DNA of 12,308 nt from Desulfobacterales bacterium CG23_combo_of_CG06-09_8_20_14_all_52_9 (GCA_002771315.1 PCSF01000104.1:5334-17641); one strand, 5' to 3'. Numbered from the stretch's first letter, positions 1 through 7,990 are shown. Numbers and translations: made by a program. The notes: a model not told the origin generated them from the sequence alone.

Positions 1-1289
1 GAAGGACGGCAGTCCGAAGGCCATATGTTTTGGCTCCCCGATTCATCCCGGAAAATAGATAGCTGGGCCGGATCGGTATCCCGTTTATAAGCACATGCCA
101 TTAAATCGACAAAAGCGGCCTTCAGGTTTTGGATCTCGATCCGGTCCTGGGGTCTTGCAGGTCCCGCAACAGCGGGGCGCACGGAAGCAAGATCCAGTTC
201 CAGGACCTCCGAATAACGCACCCTGCGCTCCTCCAAGGCAAAAAAGCCGCACGCCCTGGCGTACGCCTCCACGATCCGCGCGTGGTTTTTTCCACGGGTC
301 AAAACGAGATAATCGATGGTCTTTTCGTCGATGGGAAATAAACTGATGGTGGCGCCGCATTCGGGGCTCATGTTGGAGATAGTGGCGCGCTGGGGCACGG
401 TGAGGGTTTTCACTCCCGGCCCGAAATATTCTACGAACTTCTCCACCACTCCTTTTTTTCTCAACATCTCTGTGACGGCAAGAACAAGGTCTGTGGCTGT
501 GGCTCCCGGACCGAGGGCTCCGGAAAGGCGGACTCCGATGACTTCAGGGATGGCCATGAAATAAGGCTGCCCGAGCATTACCCCTTCCGCCTCGATGCCA
601 CCTACGCCCCACCCCACCACACCGATGCCGTTGATCATGGTCGTGTGGGAATCGGTCCCCACCAGGGTGTCCGGGAAGGCCAGCAAACCGTCACCCTCCT
701 TTTGAGTCACGACTACTCTTCCCAGGTGTTCGAGGTTGACCTGGTGGCAGATCCCCGAATTGGGGGGGACCACTTTGAAGTTTCCAAAGCTTTTCTGTGC
801 CCACTTCAAGAGGGCGTAGCGCTCCCGATTCCGCTTGTATTCCTTGGCCACGTTCTTTTCCAGGGCGTCGGTGGTGCCGAAATAATCAAGCTGGACAGAG
901 TGATCGATGACAAGCTCTACGGGGATGAGAGGGTTGATCGCTTTGGGGTCTTTCCCCAAGTCTCGGACGGCGTCGCGCATAGCAGCAAGATCCACCACAG
1001 CCGGAACCCCGGTGAAATCCTGCATGAGGACCCGGGCCGGATGAAAGGGAATCTCCACCGGGGCATCATACCGACCGGCCCATCGGGCGATCTTTTCAAA
1101 GTCCGCATCGGTCACCACGGTTCCGTCAAGATGCCGAAGCAGGTTCTCGCATAATATTCGGATGGAAAAAGGCAATTCGGAGATATGACCGATCCCCTTT
1201 TCTTCCAGCGCCAAGACATTATAGCAGCGTATAGATGCTCCGTTGACTCGGATCGTTCTGACGAACTCGTTTTTATTCAATACCGCCAC
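1..1289 (-). CDS. acnA: Aconitate hydratase, AcnA/IRP type (N-terminal part, cut by window edge)
   Basis: Catalyses citrate-isocitrate interconversion through a [4Fe-4S] cluster in the cytoplasm. The minus-strand frame is open from 1289 to the window edge (429 codons, no stop); AcnA is normally about 890 residues, so roughly half is present. Visible AcnA blocks are RVLMQDFTGVPAVVDLAAMR near residue 80, the GICHQVNLEHLG stretch, VGTDSHTTMINGIGVVGWGV (D213, S214, H215), and NMSPECGAT, where AcnA usually has PEYGAT (C311 replaces Tyr). The three cluster cysteines lie in the missing C-terminal part. An in-frame TAG just upstream limits the start to GTG (1289) or TTG (1280). TTG has AGGTGG 5 nt upstream, while GTG has GAGG only 3 nt away, so the start is uncertain. 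It lies downstream of the histidine kinase on the same strand and pairs functionally with the nearby isocitrate dehydrogenase. The family call is firm; the start is not. Confidence 0.93.
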   Translation of the reverse strand, partial: MAVLNKNEFVRTIRVNGASIRCYNVLALEEKGIGHISELPFSIRILCENLLRHLDGTVVTDADFEKIARWAGRYDAPVEIPFHPARVLMQDFTGVPAVVDLAAMRDAVRDLGKDPKAINPLIPVELVIDHSVQLDYFGTTDALEKNVAKEYKRNRERYALLKWAQKSFGNFKVVPPNSGICHQVNLEHLGRVVVTQKEGDGLLAFPDTLVGTDSHTTMINGIGVVGWGVGGIEAEGVMLGQPYFMAIPEVIGVRLSGALGPGATATDLVLAVTEMLRKKGVVEKFVEYFGPGVKTLTVPQRATISNMSPECGATISLFPIDEKTIDYLVLTRGKNHARIVEAYARACGFFALEERRVRYSEVLELDLASVRPAVAGPARPQDRIEIQNLKAAFVDLMACAYKRDTDPAQLSIFRDESGSQNIWPSDCRP

Positions 1290-1339
1290 CTACCTCATAC
1301 CCGTAATGATTCTTCCTACAAATCCACTTGCACTTTCGG

Positions 1340-1382
1340 CATCCCAAATTTGATGAAATCGTAAAAACTCAAAATTGGGATG
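1340..1382. repeat. Inverted repeat in the kinase-aconitase gap
   Basis: CATCCCAA (1340-1347) is matched by TTGGGATG (1375-1382), and the pairing extends imperfectly into flanking A/T bases. The loop is A/T-rich, about 27 nt. Together with the palindromes just to the right it fills most of the 213-bp gap between the kinase stop (1503) and the aconitase start. I see no gene in the gap and no convincing promoter. It may be part of a compound non-coding repeat element; that is inference. Confidence 0.5.
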
Positions 1383-1387
1383 GCACG

Positions 1388-1442
1388 GTAGGGGCGCAAC
1401 ATTTTGCGCCCGTACAGGGGTCGAAAGATTTTTCGCCCCTAC
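1388..1442. repeat. Tandem pair of GTAGGGGC/GCCCCTAC palindromes
   Basis: Two hairpin-forming palindromes lie back to back. The first (1388-1415) has arms GTAGGGGCGCAA and TTGCGCCCGTAC with one mismatch. The second (1414-1442) has arms AGGGGTCGAAA and TTTTCGCCCCT with one extra base. The outer arms of the pair can also pair with each other. Bases 1422-1442 are the exact reverse complement of 10833-10853, so this is a dispersed repeat in this genome. On the minus strand it follows the kinase stop by about 60 nt. It has no clear U-tract, so a terminator role is possible but not shown. Confidence 0.75.
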
Positions 1443-1502
1443 TGAGGCGATCTACGCCGAATCCGGTGTGACAAGGTAACGTCCGGCGGGCATTTTATCC
1501 GT

Positions 1503-3716
1503 TCATTTCCCGTCCAGGGAATTTCTGACGGCGCAAAGAAGCTCGACCACCCGATAGGGCTTATCGACAAAGGCCTTCACCCCGGAAGCCATCCCTTTGT
1601 TGTGGCGCTCATCCTCTAAAAACCCGCTGGCCACGACGATCTTGACATTGGGATTGATTTGGATCAGCTCCTGGTGACACTTGAATCCACCCATACCCGG
1701 CATATTCAAATCCAAAATCACTAAATCGATCTGGCCGATTTTCTCCCGGTAAAGGGCAACCGCCTGCTCCCCGCTATCGGCTTCCCATACACGGTATCCA
1801 AAGCGTCGAAGCATCGCCTTTCCGATTTCCCTGAGGGAAGCCTCGTCATCCACCAAAAGGAGGGTCTCGTTTCCTCCGGGAATCTTTTCCCCGGCCTTGT
1901 TCGTCCCGGCTGCTTTCGAAGCGCTATTTACCAAAGCGATGGCGGGAAGATAGATATCGAATCGGGTACCCTGATTCGGCTCACTTCGGCAGGTAATGTA
2001 TCCTCGGTGATTTTTCACGATGCCGTAAACCACGGCCAGCCCGAGGCCCGTCCCTTTGCCGGTTTCCTTAGTGGTGAAAAACGGCTCAAAAACCCGGTCC
2101 ATGATCCATTTTTCCATACCGCACCCGGTATCTTCGATGGAAAGCCACACATACCGTCCGGGAACAGCCCCAATATTTCTTTTGCAGAAGGGCTCGTCCA
2201 GAACTGCATTTTGGGTGCGCAGGGTCACTTTTCCCCCTTCCGGCATGGCATCTCTCGCGTTGATGATCAAGTTCATGAAGATCTGTTCTATCTGCACGGC
2301 GTCGGCGTTGATCAAATCGAGGGGTCGGGCCAGGTCCGTCTCGATTTGAATCATTTTAGGGATGGTTCTCTCCAAAAGACTGCACGCCCCTTCCACTTCA
2401 CGATTCATATCCAGCGGTTTGAGTTGAGGGTTCACCTTGCGGCCAAAAAACAAAAGACGCCGGGTGAGTTCACCGGCCCTTCGAACCGCTTTCTCGATGC
2501 CCTCCAACCTGCCGCGCTCCGGATCATTCGAACCCTTCTCCATGAGCAGCAGTTGAGTGAACCCGGAGATGGCTTGGAGCAGGTTATTGAAATCATGAGC
2601 CACCCCCCCGGCCAGGGTTCCGACGGCCTCCATCTTGTGGGCCTGGAAGAGCTGGGCTTCCAGGCTCTTTTTTTCGCTCACGTCCCTTAAAATGACCAGC
2701 ATGCCGGCCGGATTTCCTTCGTGGTCATGGTACCTTGACGCACTGATGGAAATGTCCAGGATCCTCCCGTCCTTGGTGAAGCGGCGGGTCTCGAACCCCT
2801 GGACCGGCGCGCCATCCTCAATGAGTTTCATAATGCATTTCAGCGTTCTTTCCTTTTCGGATTCCGGAACAAAAGGAATCGGATTCCCTTGCAGTTCTTC
2901 CCGGGTCCAGCCGAAGGTCCTTGTAAAACTGGGGCTTAGGTAACTGACGTTTCCCTGCATGTCGTAGATGACGATGGAGTCCGCGGAGGAATGGAGGAGA
3001 CGCTGATAGATATCGCGGGCGCGCTCGGCCTCCTCGAAGAGTGCACGGTACCGGGATTCGCTTTCCCGCAGCGACTTTTCGGTCTTTCGCAGCTCGGACA
3101 GATCCTGATAGATTCCGTAGGACCCCTTCACCTTGCCGTCAAGGATGACCGGGACTCCGAAGAGTTCCACTTCCACGAGACTGCCGTCTTTACGTTTGCG
3201 CATCCCCAACGTACGGACAGCCCGGCCGGACAGGGTTACACGGGTAAGCGAAACGACCTCCTGGAAAGACTCCGGCGGTGCTACCAACTCATCAATAAAG
3301 GCGCCTTGAATCTCTTCTTCTTGATAGCCGAAAAGCTCTTCAAATGCCCGGTTGCACGAAACCACCCGGTGATTTTCATCCAAGACCACGATGGCCTGGG
3401 CATTGAATTCGATCAGGGACTCCAGGCGCTTTTTTTCCCGGGAAAGCTCTTCTTCAGCAAGGCGCTTCTCCTCGATTTCCTCCTTAAGTCTGGTATTTGT
3501 CCCCTCCAGCGCGGCGGTCCGTTCTTTTACCTGGTCTTCGAGATTCCGTCGATCGGCATTAGGCAGCAGTGCCCGGTCCACGGATGCATTCAGTAGCGCC
3601 TGGGTGGTCACGTCGCTGTTTTTCAGTTTCTCCTCGAACCTGGCGCTGGCGTCAGGGCTCTCCTTGAAGGCTTTTTGTCGCTGATCCTCCGGGTCTTTGG
3701 AGCCGATTTCGGGCAT
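1503..3716 (-). CDS. PAS-PAS hybrid sensor histidine kinase with C-terminal receiver domain
   Basis: Cytoplasmic sensor kinase of 737 residues with no membrane segment or signal peptide. Domain order: charged coiled coil (about 60-105), PAS 1 (about 98-210), PAS 2 (about 236-348), HisKA with phospho-acceptor H374 in GVAHDFNN, HATPase with N-box NLIINARDA (N486), DTGCGM (D529), FEPFFTTK and GKGTGLGL, then a receiver (about 616-735) with D623/D624, phospho-acceptor D669 (LDLNMPG), S697 and K719. All catalytic residues needed for autophosphorylation and transfer to D669 are present. The ATG at 3716 has AAGGAGG 6 nt upstream. No separate response regulator or output domain is visible, so phosphate presumably passes to an unlinked phosphotransfer protein or regulator. 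It sits between isocitrate dehydrogenase and aconitase on the same strand, with its own likely promoter. The PAS ligand cannot be read from sequence, so the signal is unknown. Confidence 0.95.
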   Translation of the reverse strand: MPEIGSKDPEDQRQKAFKESPDASARFEEKLKNSDVTTQALLNASVDRALLPNADRRNLEDQVKERTAALEGTNTRLKEEIEEKRLAEEELSREKKRLESLIEFNAQAIVVLDENHRVVSCNRAFEELFGYQEEEIQGAFIDELVAPPESFQEVVSLTRVTLSGRAVRTLGMRKRKDGSLVEVELFGVPVILDGKVKGSYGIYQDLSELRKTEKSLRESESRYRALFEEAERARDIYQRLLHSSADSIVIYDMQGNVSYLSPSFTRTFGWTREELQGNPIPFVPESEKERTLKCIMKLIEDGAPVQGFETRRFTKDGRILDISISASRYHDHEGNPAGMLVILRDVSEKKSLEAQLFQAHKMEAVGTLAGGVAHDFNNLLQAISGFTQLLLMEKGSNDPERGRLEGIEKAVRRAGELTRRLLFFGRKVNPQLKPLDMNREVEGACSLLERTIPKMIQIETDLARPLDLINADAVQIEQIFMNLIINARDAMPEGGKVTLRTQNAVLDEPFCKRNIGAVPGRYVWLSIEDTGCGMEKWIMDRVFEPFFTTKETGKGTGLGLAVVYGIVKNHRGYITCRSEPNQGTRFDIYLPAIALVNSASKAAGTNKAGEKIPGGNETLLLVDDEASLREIGKAMLRRFGYRVWEADSGEQAVALYREKIGQIDLVILDLNMPGMGGFKCHQELIQINPNVKIVVASGFLEDERHNKGMASGVKAFVDKPYRVVELLCAVRNSLDGK

Positions 3717-3795
3717 CGGAGGCCTCCTTTTGTGTTAGCCGGACCGGACGATATCCCATAAAACGGTTGGAATGCGGAGAGGGGATTTCATTTTT

Positions 3796-3824
3796 TTCAT
3801 AGAAAATGATATCGATTTTGTCAA
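3796..3824 (-). promoter_or_regulatory. Sigma70-type promoter for the histidine kinase gene
   Basis: On the minus strand, TTGACA (3819-3824) is a perfect -35 box, followed by a 17-nt spacer and TATGAA (3796-3801; 4 of 6 matches to TATAAT). The spacer is A/T-rich. Transcription would start near 3788 and leave a leader of about 72 nt before the kinase ATG at 3716. The rest of the 216-bp gap (3717-3932) shows no gene. Confidence 0.65.
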
Positions 3825-3927
3825 CGGACATCCGTACTTTGATGCCGTTTTGTGCGCCACACCCGGCGACCGCTTCGATTCCGGGGAATAAACTGTTTTC
3901 AAACCCTTGGGGTGAAACCCCCTGCAG

Positions 3928-3953
3928 GCGGATCATTTTCTGAAATGATCCGC
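3928..3953. repeat. Perfect 11-bp stem-loop spanning the icd stop codon
   Basis: GCGGATCATTT (3928-3938) and AAATGATCCGC (3943-3953) are perfect complements around a 4-nt loop. On the minus strand the structure covers the last codons and the TGA (3933-3935) of isocitrate dehydrogenase. No U-tract follows, so it is not a textbook intrinsic terminator. It is followed by a short G/C hairpin (GGGG-TTTCA-CCCC, about 3908-3920 on plus coordinates). A role in 3'-end stabilisation or Rho-type termination is possible. Confidence 0.6.
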
Positions 3954-5156
3954 GATGGCCCGGGCAAACCCCGAGCAGGAGAGTTCCACGGCCCCTTCCA
4001 TCTGTCGAGCCAGGTCGTAGGTAACCCGTTTTTGTGAAATGGCGCTGCCAAGGCCTTCTCGGACAAGGTCTCCGGCCTCCTTCCATCCCATGTAATCGAG
4101 CATGAGAGCCCCTGACAGGATTAGAGAGCCCGGATTCACCTTATCGAGCCCGGCGTATTTCGGAGCAGTCCCATGGGTGGCTTCAAACACCGCGTATCCG
4201 TCCCCGATATTGGCCCCAGGCGCCATCCCGAGTCCTCCCACCATGGCAGCCAGTGCGTCGGACATATAGTCTCCGGTCAGGTTCGGCATGGCCAGGACAT
4301 CGTACTCTTCGGGGCGAAGCAGAATTTGTTGAAACATGGCGTCCGCGATCCGGTCTTTGATGACGATTTTTCCATCTAAGACCATTTGCCCTTGTTCACT
4401 CAAGAGGGCTTCTTCCGTTACAGTCACATCGGCGAATTTTTCGCGGGCCAATTCGTATCCCCAGTTGCGAAAGGCTCCCTCGGTGAATTTCATGATGTTT
4501 CCCTTGTGCACGAGCGTTACACTGCGTCGCCCATGCTCAAGGGCATATTGAATCGCCATGCCCACCAAACGGCGCGTTCCGAAACGGCTCATGGGTTTGA
4601 GCCCTATCCCCGAGCCTGGACGGATTTTTTTCCCCGTCTCTTCTTGAACGAGGGCGATGATTTTTTTGGCAATCGCCGAATCAGCCTCCCATTCCAACCC
4701 TGTATAAACATCTTCGGTGTTTTCCCGGAATACGACCATATCCACCTTTTCCGGGTGACGCATGGGGCTGGGTACCCCCGGGATATATTTTACCGGCCGG
4801 ATGCATGCGAAAAGGTCCATCTCCAGGCGCAGGGCCACGTTAACACTGCGGATCCCCTTTCCAACAGGGGTCGTCAGCGGTCCCTTGATGGCGATACCGT
4901 GTTCCCGGATGCTCTGAAGCGTCTCATCCGGGAGGAAACTCCCGGACTCCCGGAAGGCCTTTTCACCTGCCAGCACCTCCTTCCAGCGAATACCCCGTTT
5001 TCCTTTATAGGCATGGCCCACGGCCGAATCCAGAACCATACGGGTGGCCTTCCAAATATCCGGACCGGTGCCGTCCCCTTCGATATACGGAATTTCGGGA
5101 AAGTCCGGAAACCGGCGACGTACAGACTCTGAATCCGGTGCAGTCTCTTTCTTCAT
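3933..5156 (-). CDS. icd: Isocitrate dehydrogenase, NADP-dependent
   Basis: Oxidatively decarboxylates isocitrate to 2-oxoglutarate, or runs in reverse in reductive metabolism; cytoplasmic, 407 residues, close to E. coli Icd (416). Visible motifs: PYIEGDGTGPDI, the KGPLTTPVGKGIRS-VNVALR substrate loop (S104 matches the E. coli phosphorylatable serine), R110/R120/R144, RENTEDVYTG with Y151, K218 in LVHKGNIMKFTEGAF, metal-binding aspartates D272, D296 and D300, and HGTAPKYAG. K333, Y334, V340, Y380 and R384 match the E. coli NADP-selecting set, so NADP rather than NAD is expected. RENTED replaces RENSED, a mild change. The ATG overlaps the upstream larA-like stop as ATGA, with AGGAG 9 nt upstream (5166-5170), so it is probably translationally coupled and part of that operon. 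An aconitase lies further downstream. Function is very secure. Confidence 0.97.
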   Translation of the reverse strand: MKKETAPDSESVRRRFPDFPEIPYIEGDGTGPDIWKATRMVLDSAVGHAYKGKRGIRWKEVLAGEKAFRESGSFLPDETLQSIREHGIAIKGPLTTPVGKGIRSVNVALRLEMDLFACIRPVKYIPGVPSPMRHPEKVDMVVFRENTEDVYTGLEWEADSAIAKKIIALVQEETGKKIRPGSGIGLKPMSRFGTRRLVGMAIQYALEHGRRSVTLVHKGNIMKFTEGAFRNWGYELAREKFADVTVTEEALLSEQGQMVLDGKIVIKDRIADAMFQQILLRPEEYDVLAMPNLTGDYMSDALAAMVGGLGMAPGANIGDGYAVFEATHGTAPKYAGLDKVNPGSLILSGALMLDYMGWKEAGDLVREGLGSAISQKRVTYDLARQMEGAVELSCSGFARAIADHFRK

Positions 5157-6442
5157 CGATCTTTACTCCTGATCCCATGAACAGGGCCCTTTGGAACCCG
5201 AACCAAAAGACCGGCGTTGGGAAGCACGGCCATGGCCCCTTTTCGGTTTTGAATGTATCGTAACGCCTGATTATGCGAAACCTTTTTAACCCCAATGATC
5301 CGGCAGGTTTTTTCGTCAAGGTCCGTAATCATGATAATTCTGATCCGGGCGGTTTTAGTCATCATGGAAAGGGCGGTCCCACCGTTTCCCTCGTATCGCA
5401 TAGAAAGCCTCTCAAATGCTCCGGCAAATCCCTCCATGGAAAAATAAGGTAAGAAGGTGCTGGAGCCCACCCCATCCCGGCACCGGGCCAATGCCACCAG
5501 CGTCCCCCCGTCCTCGACGAAAAGAGAGGCGTTCTGAATCGCCTTGTGGCTCTGGATGAAGTTGATGTCCCTGGGATGACCCCCGCATGACGCCAGAACC
5601 CACGAATACCTCTTTCCATCGGGGAGTTCGCAATTTCGCGCATGCTCGGCGCAGGCTTTCCGAAAATCGGAAGGACCGGCCCCGAAAATCAGCTCACAAA
5701 CCTTCCCGTTTCGGTCCAGGATGCCATGGATGGCCATATGGGCTTGAAAAAAGGCTTCATGCTCCTCGAGGTCCTCGGCCAAAGGGTTGCCGTCCAAAAC
5801 TCCCGGTCGGCAGCCCGGCGCCAATCGCTTCTCGGCCCTATCCAGGAAAAGGGCATGATTGAGATAGACAGCCTCCCGGAACCCCAAACCCGGAAAGATC
5901 AGCTTCCGCCCACCCCCATATCCAGCAAAATAATGGTGGGAAATCGCACCGAAAGTTAAAACAAACGTACACTCCAGAAGATCTTTTCGCATCAAAACCG
6001 GGATCTTTCGGGATGTTTCACCCAAGAGCGCAAAGGAGTCCGGGTTGCTGCCATCGTGATGGATAAAGGTAAAACGGCGATAGACTTCGCCGTAGGCGAC
6101 AAAGCTTTCAGCATCACTTTGCCGGGCATGGGTGCTGTAGGCAATGAAAAACCGGATCCGGCCGGAATCGATGCCTCGCTTCTCAAATGCCTCCATCAAC
6201 CTGGGAAGATAAATCGGATAATTGCACAGGCGTGTTTTATCCGCGACAACGATGCCGACCCGGCTCAGGTCCGGTCTGGCGGAATCTATGGCCTGACCGG
6301 CTTGAAGAAAAAAGCGTTCCGGGTCGCACCGGGATTTTGGGTCCCGGACATCGAAAAGAACAACATCACCGGAAAGGTCCCAATCGATGAGGTCGTTGCC
6401 GTATCTCAGCGAAATTTTATCCAAGGATTCGGCCTGGCTCAA
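5153..6442 (-). CDS. LarA-family protein (nickel-pincer 2-hydroxyacid racemase/epimerase-like)
   Basis: Resembles lactate racemase LarA, which uses a covalently held nickel-pincer nucleotide to racemise 2-hydroxyacids by hydride transfer. It has 429 residues, the usual LarA length. Visible: ADKTRLCNYP (D68, R71) in place of LarA DHTRP; H105 in the position of the FHRPS histidine; SHHYFAGYGGGRK-LIFPG with H169/H170 and K180, the cofactor-bearing lysine; H196 in LNHAL; GGHPRDINFIQSHKA with Q297 and K300 matching LarA Gln295/Lys298. The catalytic set is thus kept while flanking residues differ, so the substrate may not be lactate. The frame opens after an in-frame TGA, and the only upstream start is TTG (6442), 15 nt past the lyase stop, with no clear Shine-Dalgarno; coupling to the lyase is likely. 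It overlaps icd as ATGA. The cofactor genes larB, larC and larE are not in the window. The fold and cofactor call is good; the substrate is unknown. Confidence 0.85.
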   Translation of the reverse strand: MSQAESLDKISLRYGNDLIDWDLSGDVVLFDVRDPKSRCDPERFFLQAGQAIDSARPDLSRVGIVVADKTRLCNYPIYLPRLMEAFEKRGIDSGRIRFFIAYSTHARQSDAESFVAYGEVYRRFTFIHHDGSNPDSFALLGETSRKIPVLMRKDLLECTFVLTFGAISHHYFAGYGGGRKLIFPGLGFREAVYLNHALFLDRAEKRLAPGCRPGVLDGNPLAEDLEEHEAFFQAHMAIHGILDRNGKVCELIFGAGPSDFRKACAEHARNCELPDGKRYSWVLASCGGHPRDINFIQSHKAIQNASLFVEDGGTLVALARCRDGVGSSTFLPYFSMEGFAGAFERLSMRYEGNGGTALSMMTKTARIRIIMITDLDEKTCRIIGVKKVSHNQALRYIQNRKGAMAVLPNAGLLVRVPKGPVHGIRSKDR

Positions 6443-6457
6443 AGCATGAGGCGGACA

Positions 6458-7990
6458 TCAGTTCAGAGGACCCACGGCGTCTTCCACGGCATCGACGATG
6501 GCGCCGCTTCGAACCAGGTCCGTTAACGCGGCGATATCCATCGAAAGGACGCGGTCGATATCCAGATGGCTGACAGTCTCCCGGATGATCCGATAGGCCG
6601 TCCGTGTCCCTTTTCCCGGTTTCATGTTGGTGAAAAGATCCATGGCCTGGGCAGCGCACAGCATCTCGATGGCGATGACGTGCTCCACGTTTTTCAAGAT
6701 CGCCCGGCACTTTCGCGCCGATATGGTCCCCATGGAGACATGGTCCTCCTTGTTGGCCGATGTGGGGATGGAATCCACACATGCCGGATGAGCCAGGACT
6801 TTGTTTTCCGAGACCAGGGCCGCGGCCGTGTATTGGGCGATCATAAAGCCGGAATTTAAGCCGCCGTCGGCCACCAGGAAGGCCGGAAGCCCGCTGAGCT
6901 GGGGGTTTACCAGCCGTTCCACCCGGCGCTCGGAGATCGCCCCCCACTCGCAGATCCCTATTCCCAAAAAGTCGAGGGCCATGGCCACGGGCTGACCGTG
7001 GAAATTACCCCCTAATAGAAATGTTTTATCTTCGGTAAAGATAACGGGATTCCCGGTGAAAGCGTTCATTTCGGTCTCCAGGACCTTCTTCGCGTATGCC
7101 GCGGCGTCTTTGCCCGCTCCGTGCACTTGAGGGGAACAGCGCAGTGTGTAGGCGTCCTGAATCCTGCGGCAGTCTTTGTGAGAGGAGATGATTTCACTGT
7201 CTTTGGTGATGCGGAGCATGTTGTCGGCCGCCGCTGCCTGGCCGGGATGGGGTCGGACCCGATGGATCCGGGGGTCGAACTCCGTCCGGCTCCCCATCAG
7301 GACCTCCAGACTCATAGCCGCCGCGATATCCGCGTTCTTCGCGAGTTTAAGAGCATCGTAAAGGGTCAAGGCGCCGATGGCGGTCATCACCTGGGTGCCG
7401 TTTACCAGTGCAAGCCCCTCGCCGGCTTCGAGGGAAATAGGTTTAAGACCGCACCTCGATAAGGCCGTTTTTCCGGACATCCGTTTCCCGCGGTAAACGG
7501 CTATCCCCATGCCGATGAGGACCAGGGCAAGGTGAGCCAGAGGGACCAAATCGCCGCTGGCGCCAACCGAACCCTGCGCCGGCACTTCCGGATGGATTCC
7601 GCGATTGAGACACTCTATCAACTGGTGGACGGTCTCCAAGCGGATTCCCGCATGTCCCATTGCAAGGTCATGCACCCTCAGGGCCATGACCGCCCTTACC
7701 GTTTCGGTGTCCAGGAGTTCCCCTACGCCTGCGGCGTGGCTCATGAGGATGTTTTTTTGAAGTTGCCGGGTATCCTTCAGAGAGATCCTCACATCGCTGA
7801 GTACCCCGAATCCCGTGGTCATCCCGTAGATGATCCTCCCCTCGGCAATCCATTGATCCACCAGCCGGCGGGCGGCCCGGATCCGACGAGAGGCCTCTTG
7901 GGTCAGCGCCACTTGCGCCCCATTCCGGGTTACCGCAGCCAAGTCTTCCAGGCTAAGGTTTTCACCACCTAAACGTATCTTTTTCGGCAT
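6458..7990 (-). CDS. hutH: Histidine ammonia-lyase-type aromatic amino acid lyase (MIO family)
   Basis: Predicted to deaminate L-histidine to urocanate and ammonia, the first step of histidine breakdown. Residue numbers here count from the upstream TTG at 8011; subtract 7 for the chosen ATG at 7990. Visible: IIYGMTTGFG (Y62), SHAAGVG (H92; a Ser-His pair here is typical of histidine rather than tyrosine or phenylalanine lyases), GSVGASGDLVPL with the Ala-Ser-Gly triad (151-153) that cyclises to the MIO electrophile, LVNGTQ (N204), DAYTLRC (Y288, R291), GGNFHGQP (F338), and DSIPTSANKEDHVSMG, where K421 replaces the usual Gln of SANQED and E422 is kept. ATG 7990 is preferred because AAAGAGGG precedes it; TTG 8011 has no such site. 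Length is about 510, normal for HutH. No other hut gene is in the window. It heads the run with the LarA-like gene and icd. Confidence 0.88.
   Translation of the reverse strand: MPKKIRLGGENLSLEDLAAVTRNGAQVALTQEASRRIRAARRLVDQWIAEGRIIYGMTTGFGVLSDVRISLKDTRQLQKNILMSHAAGVGELLDTETVRAVMALRVHDLAMGHAGIRLETVHQLIECLNRGIHPEVPAQGSVGASGDLVPLAHLALVLIGMGIAVYRGKRMSGKTALSRCGLKPISLEAGEGLALVNGTQVMTAIGALTLYDALKLAKNADIAAAMSLEVLMGSRTEFDPRIHRVRPHPGQAAAADNMLRITKDSEIISSHKDCRRIQDAYTLRCSPQVHGAGKDAAAYAKKVLETEMNAFTGNPVIFTEDKTFLLGGNFHGQPVAMALDFLGIGICEWGAISERRVERLVNPQLSGLPAFLVADGGLNSGFMIAQYTAAALVSENKVLAHPACVDSIPTSANKEDHVSMGTISARKCRAILKNVEHVIAIEMLCAAQAMDLFTNMKPGKGTRTAYRIIRETVSHLDIDRVLSMDIAALTDLVRSGAIVDAVEDAVGPLN

Noticed and set aside
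2007..2690. Long plus-strand frames (e.g. 2007-2690, 2991-3596) opposite the histidine kinase
   Set aside because: They are antisense to a gene with complete kinase motifs, show no recognisable domain, and are typical mirror frames in GC-rich coding DNA.
3718..3727. GGAGGCCTCC palindrome over the kinase Shine-Dalgarno as a translational switch
   Set aside because: The palindrome has no loop, so it cannot fold on itself in RNA; more likely chance overlap with the ribosome site.
3652..4086. Minus-strand 144-codon frame across the icd-kinase gap
   Set aside because: It overlaps the ends of both icd and the kinase in another frame and contains the kinase promoter; no domain seen.
4386..5132. 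Plus-strand 248-codon frame opposite icd
   Set aside because: The opposite strand encodes a full-length isocitrate dehydrogenase with all catalytic residues; the plus frame has no family resemblance.
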